Assembly: GCF_014897705.1 (NCBI RefSeq)
Contig: NZ_JABUXV010000019.1
Coordinates: 1 to 64,000, forward strand
Length of the DNA: 64,000 nucleotides
Direction of reading: 5' to 3'
From: Brachybacterium sp. FME24
GTDB lineage: Bacteria > Actinomycetota > Actinomycetes > Actinomycetales > Dermabacteraceae
The translations under genes were made by a program, and so were the position numbers. The notes below the pieces were generated by a model. That model made no database searches. It saw only the letters and a list, made by a program, of their open reading frames with translations, and had not been told where the DNA came from. Positions 1-7,934 of the stretch are shown in pieces. Numbering within the stretch: position 1 is the first letter of the stretch; the number at the start of each line of letters is the position of its first letter.

Positions 1-159
1 AACACCGACGTGAACACCACGGAGAACGACGCGGACAACACGACGGATAACACCGACGTGAACACCACGGAGAACGACGCGGACAACACGACGGACAACA
101 CCGACGTGAACACCACGGAGAACGACGCGGACAACACGACGGACAACACTGACGTGAAC
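1..159 (+). repeat. 48-bp tandem coding repeat
   Basis: The unit beginning aacaccgacgtgaac starts at 1, 49, 97 and 145 (last copy partial), encoding a 16-residue Asn/Thr/Asp/Glu/Val repeat. It continues past the left edge. A related 96-bp-spaced pair starts at 598 and 694, twice the same 48-bp period. Confidence 0.95.
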
Positions 160-1974
160 ACCGAGGTGAACACGGCGGACAACACCGGCGACAACACGGA
201 GGACAACACGGCTCGCGCGGAGATCGATCTGACTCCCAAGCGTGCAGTGCAGGGTCAGGACGACGTCCTGGTCCAGGGCAACGGCTACACCGCGAACGGG
301 TCGGCCGAGGTCTACCTGAAGCCGGTTGACGGCCCGGTCATCGAGCCGCGGACCGAGACGCTCGCAATCGCGAACGAGACCATCTCGCTGCTTGCAGCGA
401 TTGCTGTCCCCGGGGAGAACATCACCACGGTCGCAGTTGATGAGAACGGCGAAGTCAGCTTCCGGCTGCCGTCGTCCGGTTACGAGCTCGGCGACTACAC
501 GGTGACGGTCATCGACAACGAGGATCCGACTCTCGGAGACTCCGATTCGTTCACCGTCGTCCCGGTCGAGGACGGCGCCGCCGACAACACGGCCGACAAC
601 ACTGAGGTGAACACGGACGCGAACACTGAGGTGAACACCGAGGTCAACGCAGCCGAGAACACTGACGTGAACACGGCTGACAATGCGGCTGAGAACACTG
701 AGGTGAACACGGACGCGAACACTGAGGTGAACACCGAGGTCAACGCAGCCGAGAACACGGCTGACAATGCGGCTGAGAACACCGGTGACAACACCGGTGA
801 CGACGCCACCGCCGACAACCCGGTCGTCTCGGTCGATCCGGGCACGGTCGAAGATGGCGACTCCACCACGGTGACCGGCGAGGACTTCCCGCCGAACACC
901 GAGGTCGAGGTGCAGCTGGTCGATCCCGAGGGCAATGCCGTCGGCGATCCGGTCACGGTCACCACTGATGACGAGGGTGCTTTCACCACCGACATCACCG
1001 TCCCCGAGGGCAGTGTCGCCGGTGACTACACCGTCGACGCCACCACGGAAGCCGGCGACGAAGCTTCTGCGGACCTCGCGGTGACCAACGGCGACGACAA
1101 CACCGGTGATGACGCAACGGTCGATCCGACCGTCACCGTCGATCCGGGCACGGTCGAAGATGGCGACTCCACCACGGTGACCGGCGAGGACTTCCCGCCG
1201 AACACCGAGGTCGAGGTGCAGCTGGTCGATCCCGAGGGCAATGCCGTCGGCGATCCGGTCACGGTCACCACTGATGACGAGGGTGCTTTCACCACCGACA
1301 TCACCGTCCCCGAGGGCAGTGTCGCCGGTGACTACACCGTCGACGCCACCACGGAAGCCGGCGACGAAGCTTCTGCGGACCTCGCGGTGACCAACGGCGA
1401 CGACAACACCGGTGATGACGCAACGGTCGATCCGACCGTCACCGTCGATCCGGACACGGTCGAAGATGGCGACTCCACCACGGTGACCGGCGAGAACTTC
1501 CCGCCGAACACCGAGGTCGAGGTGCAGCTGGTCGATCCCGAGGGCAATGCCGTCGGCGATTCGGTCACCGTGACCACCGATGACGACGGAAACTTCACCG
1601 CCGACATCACGGTTCCCGAGGGCTCTGCCCCCGGCGACTACACCGTCGACGCCTCCGCCGAGACCGGAGAGACCGCTACCGCGGACCTCACCGTGACCGC
1701 CGGCTCCGGCGACGACAACGGCGCGGACAACGCTGCTGCCAACGGTGCGGACAACGCGTCCGACAACACCGGCGCCAACGATGCGGACAACGCGACCGGT
1801 GGCAACGGTTCGACCGGTAACGGTTCGACCGGTGGCAACGGCTCCTCGAGCAACGGTTCGGGCTCCCTCGCCCAGACCGGTGCCGCGGGCACCGCTGCGA
1901 TGGTCGGACTGGCCGCCCTGCTCCTGCTTGCAGGTGGCGCGGGCCTGGTCGTCTCCCGTCGCTCCGGTCGCTGA
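1..1974 (+). CDS. Repeat-rich cell-wall-anchored surface protein, LAQTG sortase motif (5' end outside window)
   Basis: The frame is open to the left edge, so the start and signal peptide are missing and about 657 codons are visible. Order: an Asn/Thr/Asp/Glu-rich tract built from a 16-residue repeat, a beta-rich Ig-like domain at about codons 70-190, more NT-rich repeat, three tandem 102-residue Ig-like repeats (bases 832-1749), an Asn/Ala/Asp-rich stalk, and a wall-sorting signal. The sorting signal is LAQTG (bases 1867-1881), then a hydrophobic helix and a C-terminal RRSGR. LAxTG is the motif cut by class E sortases of high-GC actinobacteria, so wall anchoring is well supported. The role (adhesin or stalk) is inferred from architecture. 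Composition is very acidic and Asn-rich, unlike the neighbours. A strong hairpin follows the stop. Confidence 0.9.
   Translation, partial: NTDVNTTENDADNTTDNTDVNTTENDADNTTDNTDVNTTENDADNTTDNTDVNTEVNTADNTGDNTEDNTARAEIDLTPKRAVQGQDDVLVQGNGYTANGSAEVYLKPVDGPVIEPRTETLAIANETISLLAAIAVPGENITTVAVDENGEVSFRLPSSGYELGDYTVTVIDNEDPTLGDSDSFTVVPVEDGAADNTADNTEVNTDANTEVNTEVNAAENTDVNTADNAAENTEVNTDANTEVNTEVNAAENTADNAAENTGDNTGDDATADNPVVSVDPGTVEDGDSTTVTGEDFPPNTEVEVQLVDPEGNAVGDPVTVTTDDEGAFTTDITVPEGSVAGDYTVDATTEAGDEASADLAVTNGDDNTGDDATVDPTVTVDPGTVEDGDSTTVTGEDFPPNTEVEVQLVDPEGNAVGDPVTVTTDDEGAFTTDITVPEGSVAGDYTVDATTEAGDEASADLAVTNGDDNTGDDATVDPTVTVDPDTVEDGDSTTVTGENFPPNTEVEVQLVDPEGNAVGDSVTVTTDDDGNFTADITVPEGSAPGDYTVDASAETGETATADLTVTAGSGDDNGADNAAANGADNASDNTGANDADNATGGNGSTGNGSTGGNGSSSNGSGSLAQTGAAGTAAMVGLAALLLLAGGAGLVVSRRSGR
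832..1749 (+). repeat. Three tandem 306-bp repeats encoding Ig-like modules
   Basis: Units start at 832, 1138 and 1444, an exact 306-bp period (102 codons). Units 1 and 2 look identical base for base; unit 3 has scattered differences (for example GTVEDG to DTVEDG, GEDFPP to GENFPP). This indicates recent duplication or gene conversion. Confidence 0.95.
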
Positions 1975-1993
1975 GCGATACGGAACCATCTCT

Positions 1994-2037
1994 GATGGCC
2001 GTCGGGCCGACACTCAGGTGTCGGCCCGGCGGCCATC
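1994..2037 (+). terminator. Stem-loop terminator after the surface-protein gene
   Basis: Arms 1994-2013 and 2018-2037 form a 20-bp stem with one G-T-type mismatch and a 4-base loop, 19 bases after the stop. There is no T-tract, which is common for high-GC actinobacterial terminators. Confidence 0.75.
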
Positions 2038-2088
2038 GGGCCGTCATACACGCGTCCTCGCTAAGTTCGCAGAACGGACTCATCTCGC

Positions 2089-2841
2089 ATGACAAAGCCC
2101 CGCATCCGCCGTCTGCCCGCGGTGGTCCTGGCAGCCGTCGGACTCCTCGCCACCGGTCACATCGGTGCGACTCTCGCCTACACCGGCCCGGACACGCCCC
2201 TCAAGGCCTCCCTGCAGCCGGCGCTGAACCGCTACTTCCTCGGCCCGCTGGACCAGGGCTGGAACCTCTTCGCCCCGGGCCCGTACTCCCAGGACGAATA
2301 CATGATGGTGCGCGCCTGCGTGAGCGAGCTCGATGCGTGCGCGGGTGGCGCCGAAGCCGGCGCTGAGTTCACCGACTGGCACAACGTGACCGCGGAGGAG
2401 ATGGAGTCCGTGAAGTACAACGTCTTCGCCAATCGCGAGAACCGGCAGTCCAAGGTCGTCCATGGCCGGTTCTGGCCAGCCGCCTCGCGGCTGACCGACG
2501 AGCAGCGCTCCACGGTCGAGGGAAACCACATCGACGGGGATCCAGTGTTCGGTGTCGACCTCTACTCCTCGGAGGCCGAGGAGACGTACAACCCGTCCCA
2601 GCTGAGCAACCTGCGCACCTACCAACGCCTCGAGGACACCGCCGTGGGCCTCGGCACGCTGTACATGCAGCAGGAGTACGGGGACGCCGTGACCCTGGTC
2701 GAAGTGCGGATGCTCCGAGAGGCCGTACCGAGCTTTGCGCAGCGAGATGACCCGCCGGAGGAGCGCTCCCAGTCGTGGATGAACATCGGGTGGCGCCCCG
2801 CCATGGAGTTCGACGACGACGTGAAGGCGGCATGGGCGTGA
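2089..2841 (+). CDS. DUF5819 family protein
   Basis: A 250-residue protein with an N-terminal membrane segment (about residues 9-30) and a large extracytoplasmic domain containing the LFAPGP stretch and several Trp. It matches my recollection of DUF5819, a family of unknown function usually encoded next to HTTM proteins, as here. The ATG at 2089 is chosen because the hydrophobic segment starts right after MTKPRIRRLP. The stop overlaps the start of the HTTM gene (ATG at 2832), so the two are translationally coupled. It is probably a membrane-anchored partner of the HTTM protein; the biochemical role is unknown. Confidence 0.8.
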   Translation: MTKPRIRRLPAVVLAAVGLLATGHIGATLAYTGPDTPLKASLQPALNRYFLGPLDQGWNLFAPGPYSQDEYMMVRACVSELDACAGGAEAGAEFTDWHNVTAEEMESVKYNVFANRENRQSKVVHGRFWPAASRLTDEQRSTVEGNHIDGDPVFGVDLYSSEAEETYNPSQLSNLRTYQRLEDTAVGLGTLYMQQEYGDAVTLVEVRMLREAVPSFAQRDDPPEERSQSWMNIGWRPAMEFDDDVKAAWA

Positions 2842-3920
2842 ACGCACCGAGCACCACCACTCCGATCCGCAGCTGGCTGCGCCACCAGCGCGACCTGCCC
2901 CAGCGTCTGCTGGACCGCGTCGTCACCTGGTTCATCGCGGACCGTCACGCCGACTACGGCTTCGCCGTCATGCGCATCGCCTCCGGCAGCTTCCTGCTGG
3001 GCTGGCTGCTGCTGAACCTCCCCATCGCCTCCCGGATCTGGGGCCCGGGCTCCGGGTACTGGCAGCCGTACCGCGAGATCCTCGGCTACAACTTCCCCTT
3101 CGACCTGCTGCAATCCGCGGGCCCAGGAGTGTTCTGGCTCTGGTACATCGTCACCATCGCGCTGGTGGTCGCCTTCCTCCTGGGCTGGCGCACCCGCATC
3201 GTCACCCCGCTGCTGTTCATCGCCTACACCGCGCTGAACGGCCAGAACACGCCGATCTCCGACGGCGGCAACTACTTCATCCGGATCATGCTCATCTACC
3301 TGATCCTGGTGGATGTCTCGCGCCGCTGGTCCCTCGATGCTCGGCGCCGGGCCGCGACGGCGAGCCCCGAGACGCAGACCGGCTCCGTGCTGCACAACAT
3401 CGGTCTCTGCCTCGTGGTCGCCCAGGTCTGCATCGTCTACTTCGAGGCCGGGCTCTACAAGGTCCAGGGCACCCTGTGGCAGAACGGCACCGCGGTGTAC
3501 TACCCGCTGCAGTCCGTGGCCTACGGCGTGTTCCCCGGGCTCACGGATCTGCTGACCCAGTGGACACTGCCGGTCTTCATCGCGACCTACGTGACCGTGA
3601 TCGCGCAGATCGCGTTCCCGTTCCTGCTGTTCAACACGGTGACACGACGGATTGCGCTGATCACCCTGCTGGGGATGCACCTCAGCATCGCGGTGCTCAT
3701 GGGGCTTCCGTTCTTCTCCGGCATCATGGCTTCGGCCGACGCCGTCCTGGTCTCCGGGGCCACCTGGATCGCGATCGCGACCTGGTTGCGCACGACGCTG
3801 ACGCAGAACCGCTTCGCCCTGCGTCTCACCGAGAAGGTCGGGACTCTGCGTGCAAGGAAGACCGCGCCAGCAGGGGAGACCCGGCGTGACGAGAAAGCCG
3901 AGCCCGCCCCGGTGGAGTGA
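2832..3920 (+). CDS. HTTM domain membrane protein
   Basis: A 362-residue multi-pass membrane protein of the HTTM (horizontally transferred transmembrane) family, which includes the membrane part of vitamin K-dependent gamma-carboxylase. Typical features are an N-terminal amphipathic stretch, RIASG at the first helix, the FEAGLYKVQG segment around residues 215-225, and about seven or eight hydrophobic helices. A start at 2775 is possible, but the ATG at 2832 overlapping the DUF5819 stop gives a conventional N-terminus. Many bacterial HTTM proteins have no known activity; carboxylase activity is not shown here. The C-terminus is a charged cytosolic tail. Confidence 0.85.
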   Translation: MGVNAPSTTTPIRSWLRHQRDLPQRLLDRVVTWFIADRHADYGFAVMRIASGSFLLGWLLLNLPIASRIWGPGSGYWQPYREILGYNFPFDLLQSAGPGVFWLWYIVTIALVVAFLLGWRTRIVTPLLFIAYTALNGQNTPISDGGNYFIRIMLIYLILVDVSRRWSLDARRRAATASPETQTGSVLHNIGLCLVVAQVCIVYFEAGLYKVQGTLWQNGTAVYYPLQSVAYGVFPGLTDLLTQWTLPVFIATYVTVIAQIAFPFLLFNTVTRRIALITLLGMHLSIAVLMGLPFFSGIMASADAVLVSGATWIAIATWLRTTLTQNRFALRLTEKVGTLRARKTAPAGETRRDEKAEPAPVE

Positions 3921-3971
3921 GACCCTCTGCTGCCGAGCAGGACCGCTGCCGAACAGTGCCAGATCAGGGCC

Positions 3972-4000
3972 CTGAGCCCGGATACTGATCCGGCCCTCAG
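3972..4000. terminator. Imperfect stem-loop between convergent genes
   Basis: CTGAG...CTCAG arms enclose paired CCGGAT/ATCCGG segments with a bulge. It lies between the HTTM gene and the convergent marR-type gene and could serve either strand. Confidence 0.45.
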
Positions 4001-4096
4001 GCGCCCATCGCGGGCTCGCGCCCGTCGCCGTGTCGGTCAGGCGCCGTGTCCGGGGCCCGAAGGCCGCACACTCGAACCCGCACGCCCGGGCCCGAG

Positions 4097-4573
4097 TCAG
4101 GTGCGGTCGTCGAGCTGTTCGCGGAGGGGCCCGGCGATGCGGGAGAGAGCGATCCCGAGGTTGCGCTGCTGCGCGGCGCTGAGCGGGTCGAACACCAGCT
4201 CGCGCACGCGATCCACATGACCCGGGGCGCTCGCGACGACCTTCTGCATCCCGGCGTCGGTCAATGTGGCCAGCGTGTAGCGCCCGTTGCCCGGATCGGG
4301 GCTCCGGGTGACCCAGCCGCGCTGCTCGAAGCGGACCATGACCTTCGAGAGCCGGGGCTGGGTGCTGTCGCATTGGGTGGCCAGGGTGCTGAGGCGCAGG
4401 GCGCGGTCCGGGGCGGTGGAGAGGCGGGCGAGCACGCTGTATTCAAAGTTCGTCGTCTCGGCATCGCGTTCCAGCTGCCGATCGAGTAGCGTCGGCAGCG
4501 CGATCACGATGGTGAGCAGGTCCTGCCACACCGCCTGCTGCTGCTCGTCGAGCCATGGAGGGGAATCGGTCAT
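4097..4573 (-). CDS. MarR family transcriptional regulator
   Basis: A 158-residue winged-helix regulator. It has an N-terminal dimerisation helix (WLDEQQQAVWQDLL), then the recognition region RLSTLATQCDSTQPRLSKVMVRFEQRGWVTR at about residues 60-90, a wing (PDPGNGRYTLATLT), and a C-terminal helix ending in LDDRT. I chose the ATG at 4573 (MTDSPPW) over an upstream in-frame ATG at 4621, which lies inside the operator. A TAGGGT hexamer 8 bases upstream suggests leaderless transcription. It is divergent from an NADP oxidoreductase with two palindromes between them, so it most likely represses that gene and itself and responds to a small ligand or redox signal (inference). Confidence 0.88.
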   Translation of the reverse strand: MTDSPPWLDEQQQAVWQDLLTIVIALPTLLDRQLERDAETTNFEYSVLARLSTAPDRALRLSTLATQCDSTQPRLSKVMVRFEQRGWVTRSPDPGNGRYTLATLTDAGMQKVVASAPGHVDRVRELVFDPLSAAQQRNLGIALSRIAGPLREQLDDRT

Positions 4574-4606
4574 GGGACGAGACCCTACCCTCGATCCATC
4601 CCAGTT

Positions 4607-4624
4607 GACTTGCCTAGGCAAGTC
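4607..4624. promoter_or_regulatory. Palindromic operator 1 for the MarR regulator
   Basis: GACTTGCCTAGGCAAGTC is a perfect 18-bp palindrome in the divergent intergenic region. It overlaps a TTGACT hexamer (4605-4610) usable as a rightward -35 box, so occupancy would block transcription. Confidence 0.75.
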
Positions 4625-4641
4625 CGACAGACTGCCGGGAG

Positions 4642-4653
4642 TTGCCTAGGCAA
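4642..4653. promoter_or_regulatory. Palindromic operator 2 for the MarR regulator
   Basis: TTGCCTAGGCAA repeats the core of operator 1. The centres are 32 bp apart, about three helical turns, placing both sites on one face of the DNA. Confidence 0.75.
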
Positions 4654-4721
4654 GTCCCGAGGTGGCATCCGGTCCTCTTTCCGGGAGGGCCGCTGACAAC
4701 AGACATCATGAGGAGAGTCCT

Positions 4722-5657
4722 GTGAAGGCGATTCGATACCACCAGTTCGGCGGCACCGAGGTTCTGCGCACAGAGGAGGTGGACCTCCCCGTGCCCGGTC
4801 CCGGCCAGGTGCTGGTGAAGGTGGCCGCGACCTCGTTCAACCCGGTGGACGACCACATCCGTCTGGGTGTGCTGGCCGAAGCGATCCCGACCCCGCTGCC
4901 GATCACGCCGGGGCTGGACGTCGCCGGCACCGTCGTCGAACTGGGGGAGGGCGTCACCGGGATCCAGGTCGAAGACCTTGTCATCGGGATGTTCCCGCTG
5001 AACCAGCACGGCGGCGCCGCGGACTACGCGGTCATCGCCGCCGATTCCGTCGCGAGGGCACCCCGCACGCTGCCACTGGTCGATGCCGCGGCACTGCCGC
5101 TGACCGGACTGGCGGCCCGGCAGGCCGCCATCGAGCTGGCCGACATCCAGGCCGGGCAGAGCGTGCTGGTCAACGGCGCCGGTGGAGCAGTGGGCAGCAT
5201 CGTCGTGCAGCTTGCTGCAGATGCCGGCGCGACGGTGACCGCTGTGGACAGGCCCAAGCACGCCGACCGTCTGCTCGGGTACGGCGCGTCCACGGTCATC
5301 GATCCCTTGGATCTCGATGCGGGCCCGAGCGCCGTGGGCGGGCCCTTCGATGTCGTGGTCAACCACGTCCGCCTCGGCCCGGACGACCTGGCGAAGCTGA
5401 CCGCCTATGTCGCGGACGACGGCATTGCGGTCAGCTCCGCGGGGGCGGTGCCAGCGGACGACCAGCGCGCCGTCCGCACGGCGAGTGTGTGGGTGCAGCC
5501 CAACGGCTCCCACCTGGCGGACCTGGTGTCGCGCCTGGACCAGGGCCGGATCGCACTGAACATCGTCGACCGCCGGCCGCTGCAGGAACTGCGCGGCGTG
5601 CACGATGACTCGGCGCAGGGCAAGCTCGTGGGCAAGACCGTCCTGACGGTCAGCTGA
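4722..5657 (+). CDS. NADP-dependent quinone-oxidoreductase-like protein (zinc-free MDR family)
   Basis: A 311-residue medium-chain dehydrogenase/reductase with an N-terminal GroES-like domain (KAIRYHQFGG; FNPVDDHIR) and a Rossmann domain with VNGAGGAVGSIVVQLA at about residues 148-163. The zinc ligands of alcohol dehydrogenases are absent, as in quinone oxidoreductases and enoyl reductases of this family. Start: GTG at 4722 with AGGAGAG 5-11 bases upstream. It is divergent from the MarR gene and likely its target, suggesting a quinone- or electrophile-response role; the substrate cannot be read from sequence. Confidence 0.88.
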   Translation: MKAIRYHQFGGTEVLRTEEVDLPVPGPGQVLVKVAATSFNPVDDHIRLGVLAEAIPTPLPITPGLDVAGTVVELGEGVTGIQVEDLVIGMFPLNQHGGAADYAVIAADSVARAPRTLPLVDAAALPLTGLAARQAAIELADIQAGQSVLVNGAGGAVGSIVVQLAADAGATVTAVDRPKHADRLLGYGASTVIDPLDLDAGPSAVGGPFDVVVNHVRLGPDDLAKLTAYVADDGIAVSSAGAVPADDQRAVRTASVWVQPNGSHLADLVSRLDQGRIALNIVDRRPLQELRGVHDDSAQGKLVGKTVLTVS

Positions 5658-5665
5658 CGAACTGC

Positions 5666-5702
5666 GGGGGATGGCCCTGCGGGACGCGCAGCGCCATCCC
5701 CC
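5666..5702. terminator. Stem-loop between convergent genes
   Basis: GGGGGATGGC (5666-5675) pairs perfectly with GCCATCCCCC (5693-5702). It starts 8 bases after the oxidoreductase stop and faces the YdeI-type gene, so it is probably bidirectional. Confidence 0.75.
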
Positions 5703-5744
5703 GTCTCGGCCGGCTCCGGCGTCTCCAGGGACGCGGACTCGCGG

Positions 5745-6290
5745 TCACTCGATCCCGAGCAGCTTCCCGCTCTTGGACAGTTCCGGGTCGGTGCAGGAGG
5801 CGAGGTCGAAGCAGCAGGGGCGGCGCTTGCCCCCGCGCAGCTTGTCGATGGAGACGTCCACGCGTTTGGCGCGGGTCTCGGCATTCTTCGTCGCGCCCAC
5901 CCAGCGCACCCACTCCCAGCGGGCCATCGGGGTGATGGCGCGCCAGGTCTCCTCGAGATCGCTCGCCTCGTCCAGTGCGACGACGAGGTCCTGGGGCACG
6001 TCCGGTTCCGGCCACTCCTTGGTGGTGGTGAGGGTGAAGGTGACCTCCTCGCCGTCGTGGAGGTCCAGTTCCTGCCGCAGCGCGTCGGTGAGCGAGATCC
6101 AGTGGCCCTTGCGGCCGTCGGGCTCGAGCACTGTGGCGAGCTCGCGGCCGTTCAGGTCGCCGGCCACCGCGACCTGGCCGCGAGAGGGCAGCTGGGCGCT
6201 GGCAGCCTCGGGGAGGGGCAGGATCAGGCGGTCGCCGATCGCCTGAGCGCCTGCGGCGCCCTGGATCGTGGTGGGGGCCTTGGTCATCAT
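5745..6290 (-). CDS. YdeI/OmpD-associated family protein with DUF1905-like N-terminus
   Basis: A 181-residue protein. The N-terminal half (GDRLILPLPEAASAQLPSRGQVAVAG) is a DUF1905-like beta domain. The C-terminal half (ARWEWVRWVGATKNAETRAKRVDVSIDKLRGGKRRPCCFD) is the YdeI/OmdA segment seen in so-called bacteriocin-protection proteins. Start: tandem ATG ATG at 6290 and 6287 behind GGAGGA with 5-base spacing. It stands alone. The cellular role is unsettled in the family, and the CC pair near the C-terminus has no evident function. Confidence 0.75.
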   Translation of the reverse strand: MMTKAPTTIQGAAGAQAIGDRLILPLPEAASAQLPSRGQVAVAGDLNGRELATVLEPDGRKGHWISLTDALRQELDLHDGEEVTFTLTTTKEWPEPDVPQDLVVALDEASDLEETWRAITPMARWEWVRWVGATKNAETRAKRVDVSIDKLRGGKRRPCCFDLASCTDPELSKSGKLLGIE

Positions 6291-6409
6291 GATCGTCCTC
6301 CGTGGAGGTCGGGACGGGAGGCTGGTCAGTCTATTGCGCGGTAGTGCGCCCACGCCATGGCGGCCGGCGGTGCGCGCACCGCAGGCCGCCTCCCGAGCGG
6401 GGGAGCGGC

Positions 6410-6706
6410 TCAGTCGCCGGGCCATTCGCCGAAGACCTGCTCGAACGCCCGGGCGCCCCCACGGTCCACGACGGCCTTGACGGTCGCGTAGATCGCCCCC
6501 TGGATGGCGGAGGCGAGGATGATCTCGCGCAGCGGGAACTCCGATTGCAGCGCGTTGGGAGTGTCCTCGGAGCTGGACGGGGAGGCGACCTTCCAGATCT
6601 GTTTGAAGACGACCCCTGCGACCGCGCCGGCGGCGATGCCGCTCAGCATCCCGACGGGACGGTAGAGGACCTTGGCGGACGTGCTCGTGGCCTTCGTGTG
6701 GGCCAT
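6410..6706 (-). CDS. DUF4235 small membrane protein
   Basis: A 98-residue protein with two hydrophobic segments (LSGIAAGAVAGVVF and IILASAIQGAIYATVKAVV) separated by a polar loop, the DUF4235 pattern. Start: ATG with GAAGGAG 6-12 bases upstream. It is the last gene of a three-gene leftward set with the holin-like and DUF3618 genes, a grouping often seen in actinobacteria and associated with envelope stress. Function unknown. Confidence 0.82.
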   Translation of the reverse strand: MAHTKATSTSAKVLYRPVGMLSGIAAGAVAGVVFKQIWKVASPSSSEDTPNALQSEFPLREIILASAIQGAIYATVKAVVDRGGARAFEQVFGEWPGD

Positions 6707-6766
6707 GTGTGCTCTCCTTCGACAGTCGGTGGTTCTGCGGTGATGGTCAGCAGCAGCGTGCGAAGC

Positions 6767-7198
6767 TCACAGGGCACGCCGGATGAGGAGCGCGGTGACC
6801 GCGGCAAGTGCGCCCGCGGCGGCGCCCGCGACGACCCACCCGGTCGGGCTGGGCCGGCCGTCCGCTCCCACGGTCGCGTCGCGCGCCTGGGCGAAGGAGG
6901 ACTGAGCGGTCTGACGGGCGTGCTCCGCCTGGTCGCGCACGCGTCCCTTGAGATCATCGGCTTGGTGCTTGGCCTGCGCCTTGAGGTCTTCCGCCTGCTG
7001 CTTCGCCTGCGTCTTGGGATTGAGTCGCTCGGAGAGCGCGCCGACGGTGTCTCCCAGCTCGCGACGGGTGCGCGCGATGTCGGCCTCGATCTCCTCGGGC
7101 GTCGCATCCGGGGAGGGTTCGGTCGCGGGATCGGAAGCGCGGGCGGGCGTGGCTCCGGTGTTGTCGGAGTGCGGACCTCCGTGGGGTGCAGTGGTCAT
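6767..7198 (-). CDS. DUF3618 domain protein
   Basis: A 143-residue protein. The DUF3618 signature TPEEIEADIARTRRELGDTVGALSERLNPK (about residues 33-62) is followed by a Lys/Gln/Ala-rich amphipathic helix with repeats of KQQAEDLK type, and one C-terminal membrane helix (GWVVAGAAAGALAAVTALLI). It is probably a membrane-tethered coiled coil. One base separates it from the upstream holin-like gene, so it is cotranscribed; an AAGGA lies inside the end of that gene. Function unknown. Confidence 0.85.
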   Translation of the reverse strand: MTTAPHGGPHSDNTGATPARASDPATEPSPDATPEEIEADIARTRRELGDTVGALSERLNPKTQAKQQAEDLKAQAKHQADDLKGRVRDQAEHARQTAQSSFAQARDATVGADGRPSPTGWVVAGAAAGALAAVTALLIRRAL

Positions 7199-7199
7199 C

Positions 7200-7595
7200 T
7201 CAGATCCGTTCCTTGATCTCGTCGGCGTCGCGGCGCACGGTGGCGACGGTCCGCTCGGGGGTCGGGGACAGGCCCTCGGTCTTCTTCTTGCCCAGCAGCG
7301 CGGCGATACCGGCGGCGGCGAAGATCACGGCAGTGACGATCAGGGCCGCAGCCCAGGCCGGCAGGACCAGCGCGAGGAGCAGGATCGCGGTGGCGATCAG
7401 CGCCCCGAGCCCGAACCAGGCGAGAACAGCGCCGGCGCCGAACAGCCCGGCGGCGGTCCCGCCCTGCTTGGCCTTCTCGGTGTACTCGGCGCGCGCGAGC
7501 CTCAGCTCGTCACGCACCAGACGGGAGGTCTGCTCGGACAGCCGATCGACGAGATCGGCGACGGAGGGTTCTTCCGGTGGACGGGGACTGCTCAC
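7200..7595 (-). CDS. Holin-superfamily-like membrane protein (phage holin family / DUF1469 type)
   Basis: A 131-residue protein with an N-terminal amphipathic helix (VADLVDRLSEQTSRLVRDELRLARAEYTEKAK) typical of the DUF1469 group, two membrane helices between about residues 48 and 100, and a charged C-terminal tail. Start: GTG with AAGGGAG upstream. It is the first gene of the three-gene operon. Despite the family label there is no phage context; these are host envelope proteins. Confidence 0.82.
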   Translation of the reverse strand: MSSPRPPEEPSVADLVDRLSEQTSRLVRDELRLARAEYTEKAKQGGTAAGLFGAGAVLAWFGLGALIATAILLLALVLPAWAAALIVTAVIFAAAGIAALLGKKKTEGLSPTPERTVATVRRDADEIKERI

Positions 7596-7934
7596 GAGAT
7601 GCTCCCTTCGGGCCAGCGGGGGCAGTCGGCTGATGAGGACGCCGACGGCCGGATCTTCCCGGCCCAGGACGAGCCGGGAGCCTCAGGCTAGGCGCGAGCA
7701 CGGTCCCTCGCCGTGGCGACGGTGGGGCGCGAGGCGGGTCGGCCCGGAGGCGTCCGCTGTGACCTGCGATGCTCCGGCCGCAGGGGCTGGCGGGATTGTT
7801 CCTCGACCGGGTGGTCGCGACGGGGCCTTCCACGCCGTGGCCCCCCGTTCCCGCGGACGCCGCGCCCCGATACGCTGGCGCATGCTCACCGGTCGTGCTG
7901 TCGGTGAGCGCTTCCCTGGAGATGAAGGACGACC
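7596..7934. other. Intergenic region upstream of the MFS operon
   Basis: No convincing gene here: long frames on both strands lack start signals and family resemblance. A TACGCT -10-like hexamer (7871-7876) could start rightward transcription near 7884, giving a leader of about 50 bases before the small frame at 7935. The holin-like operon promoter must also lie here; I could not place it. Confidence 0.5.

Noticed and set aside
495-998. Long Ser/Val-rich reading frame opposite the surface-protein gene
   Set aside because: It is a by-product of the repetitive sense codons; similar frames recur with the same period opposite each repeat and lack start signals.
7200-7595. Prophage remnant suggested by the holin-like protein
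   Set aside because: No other phage genes or attachment sites are present, and the protein sits in a DUF3618/DUF4235 operon typical of host envelopes.
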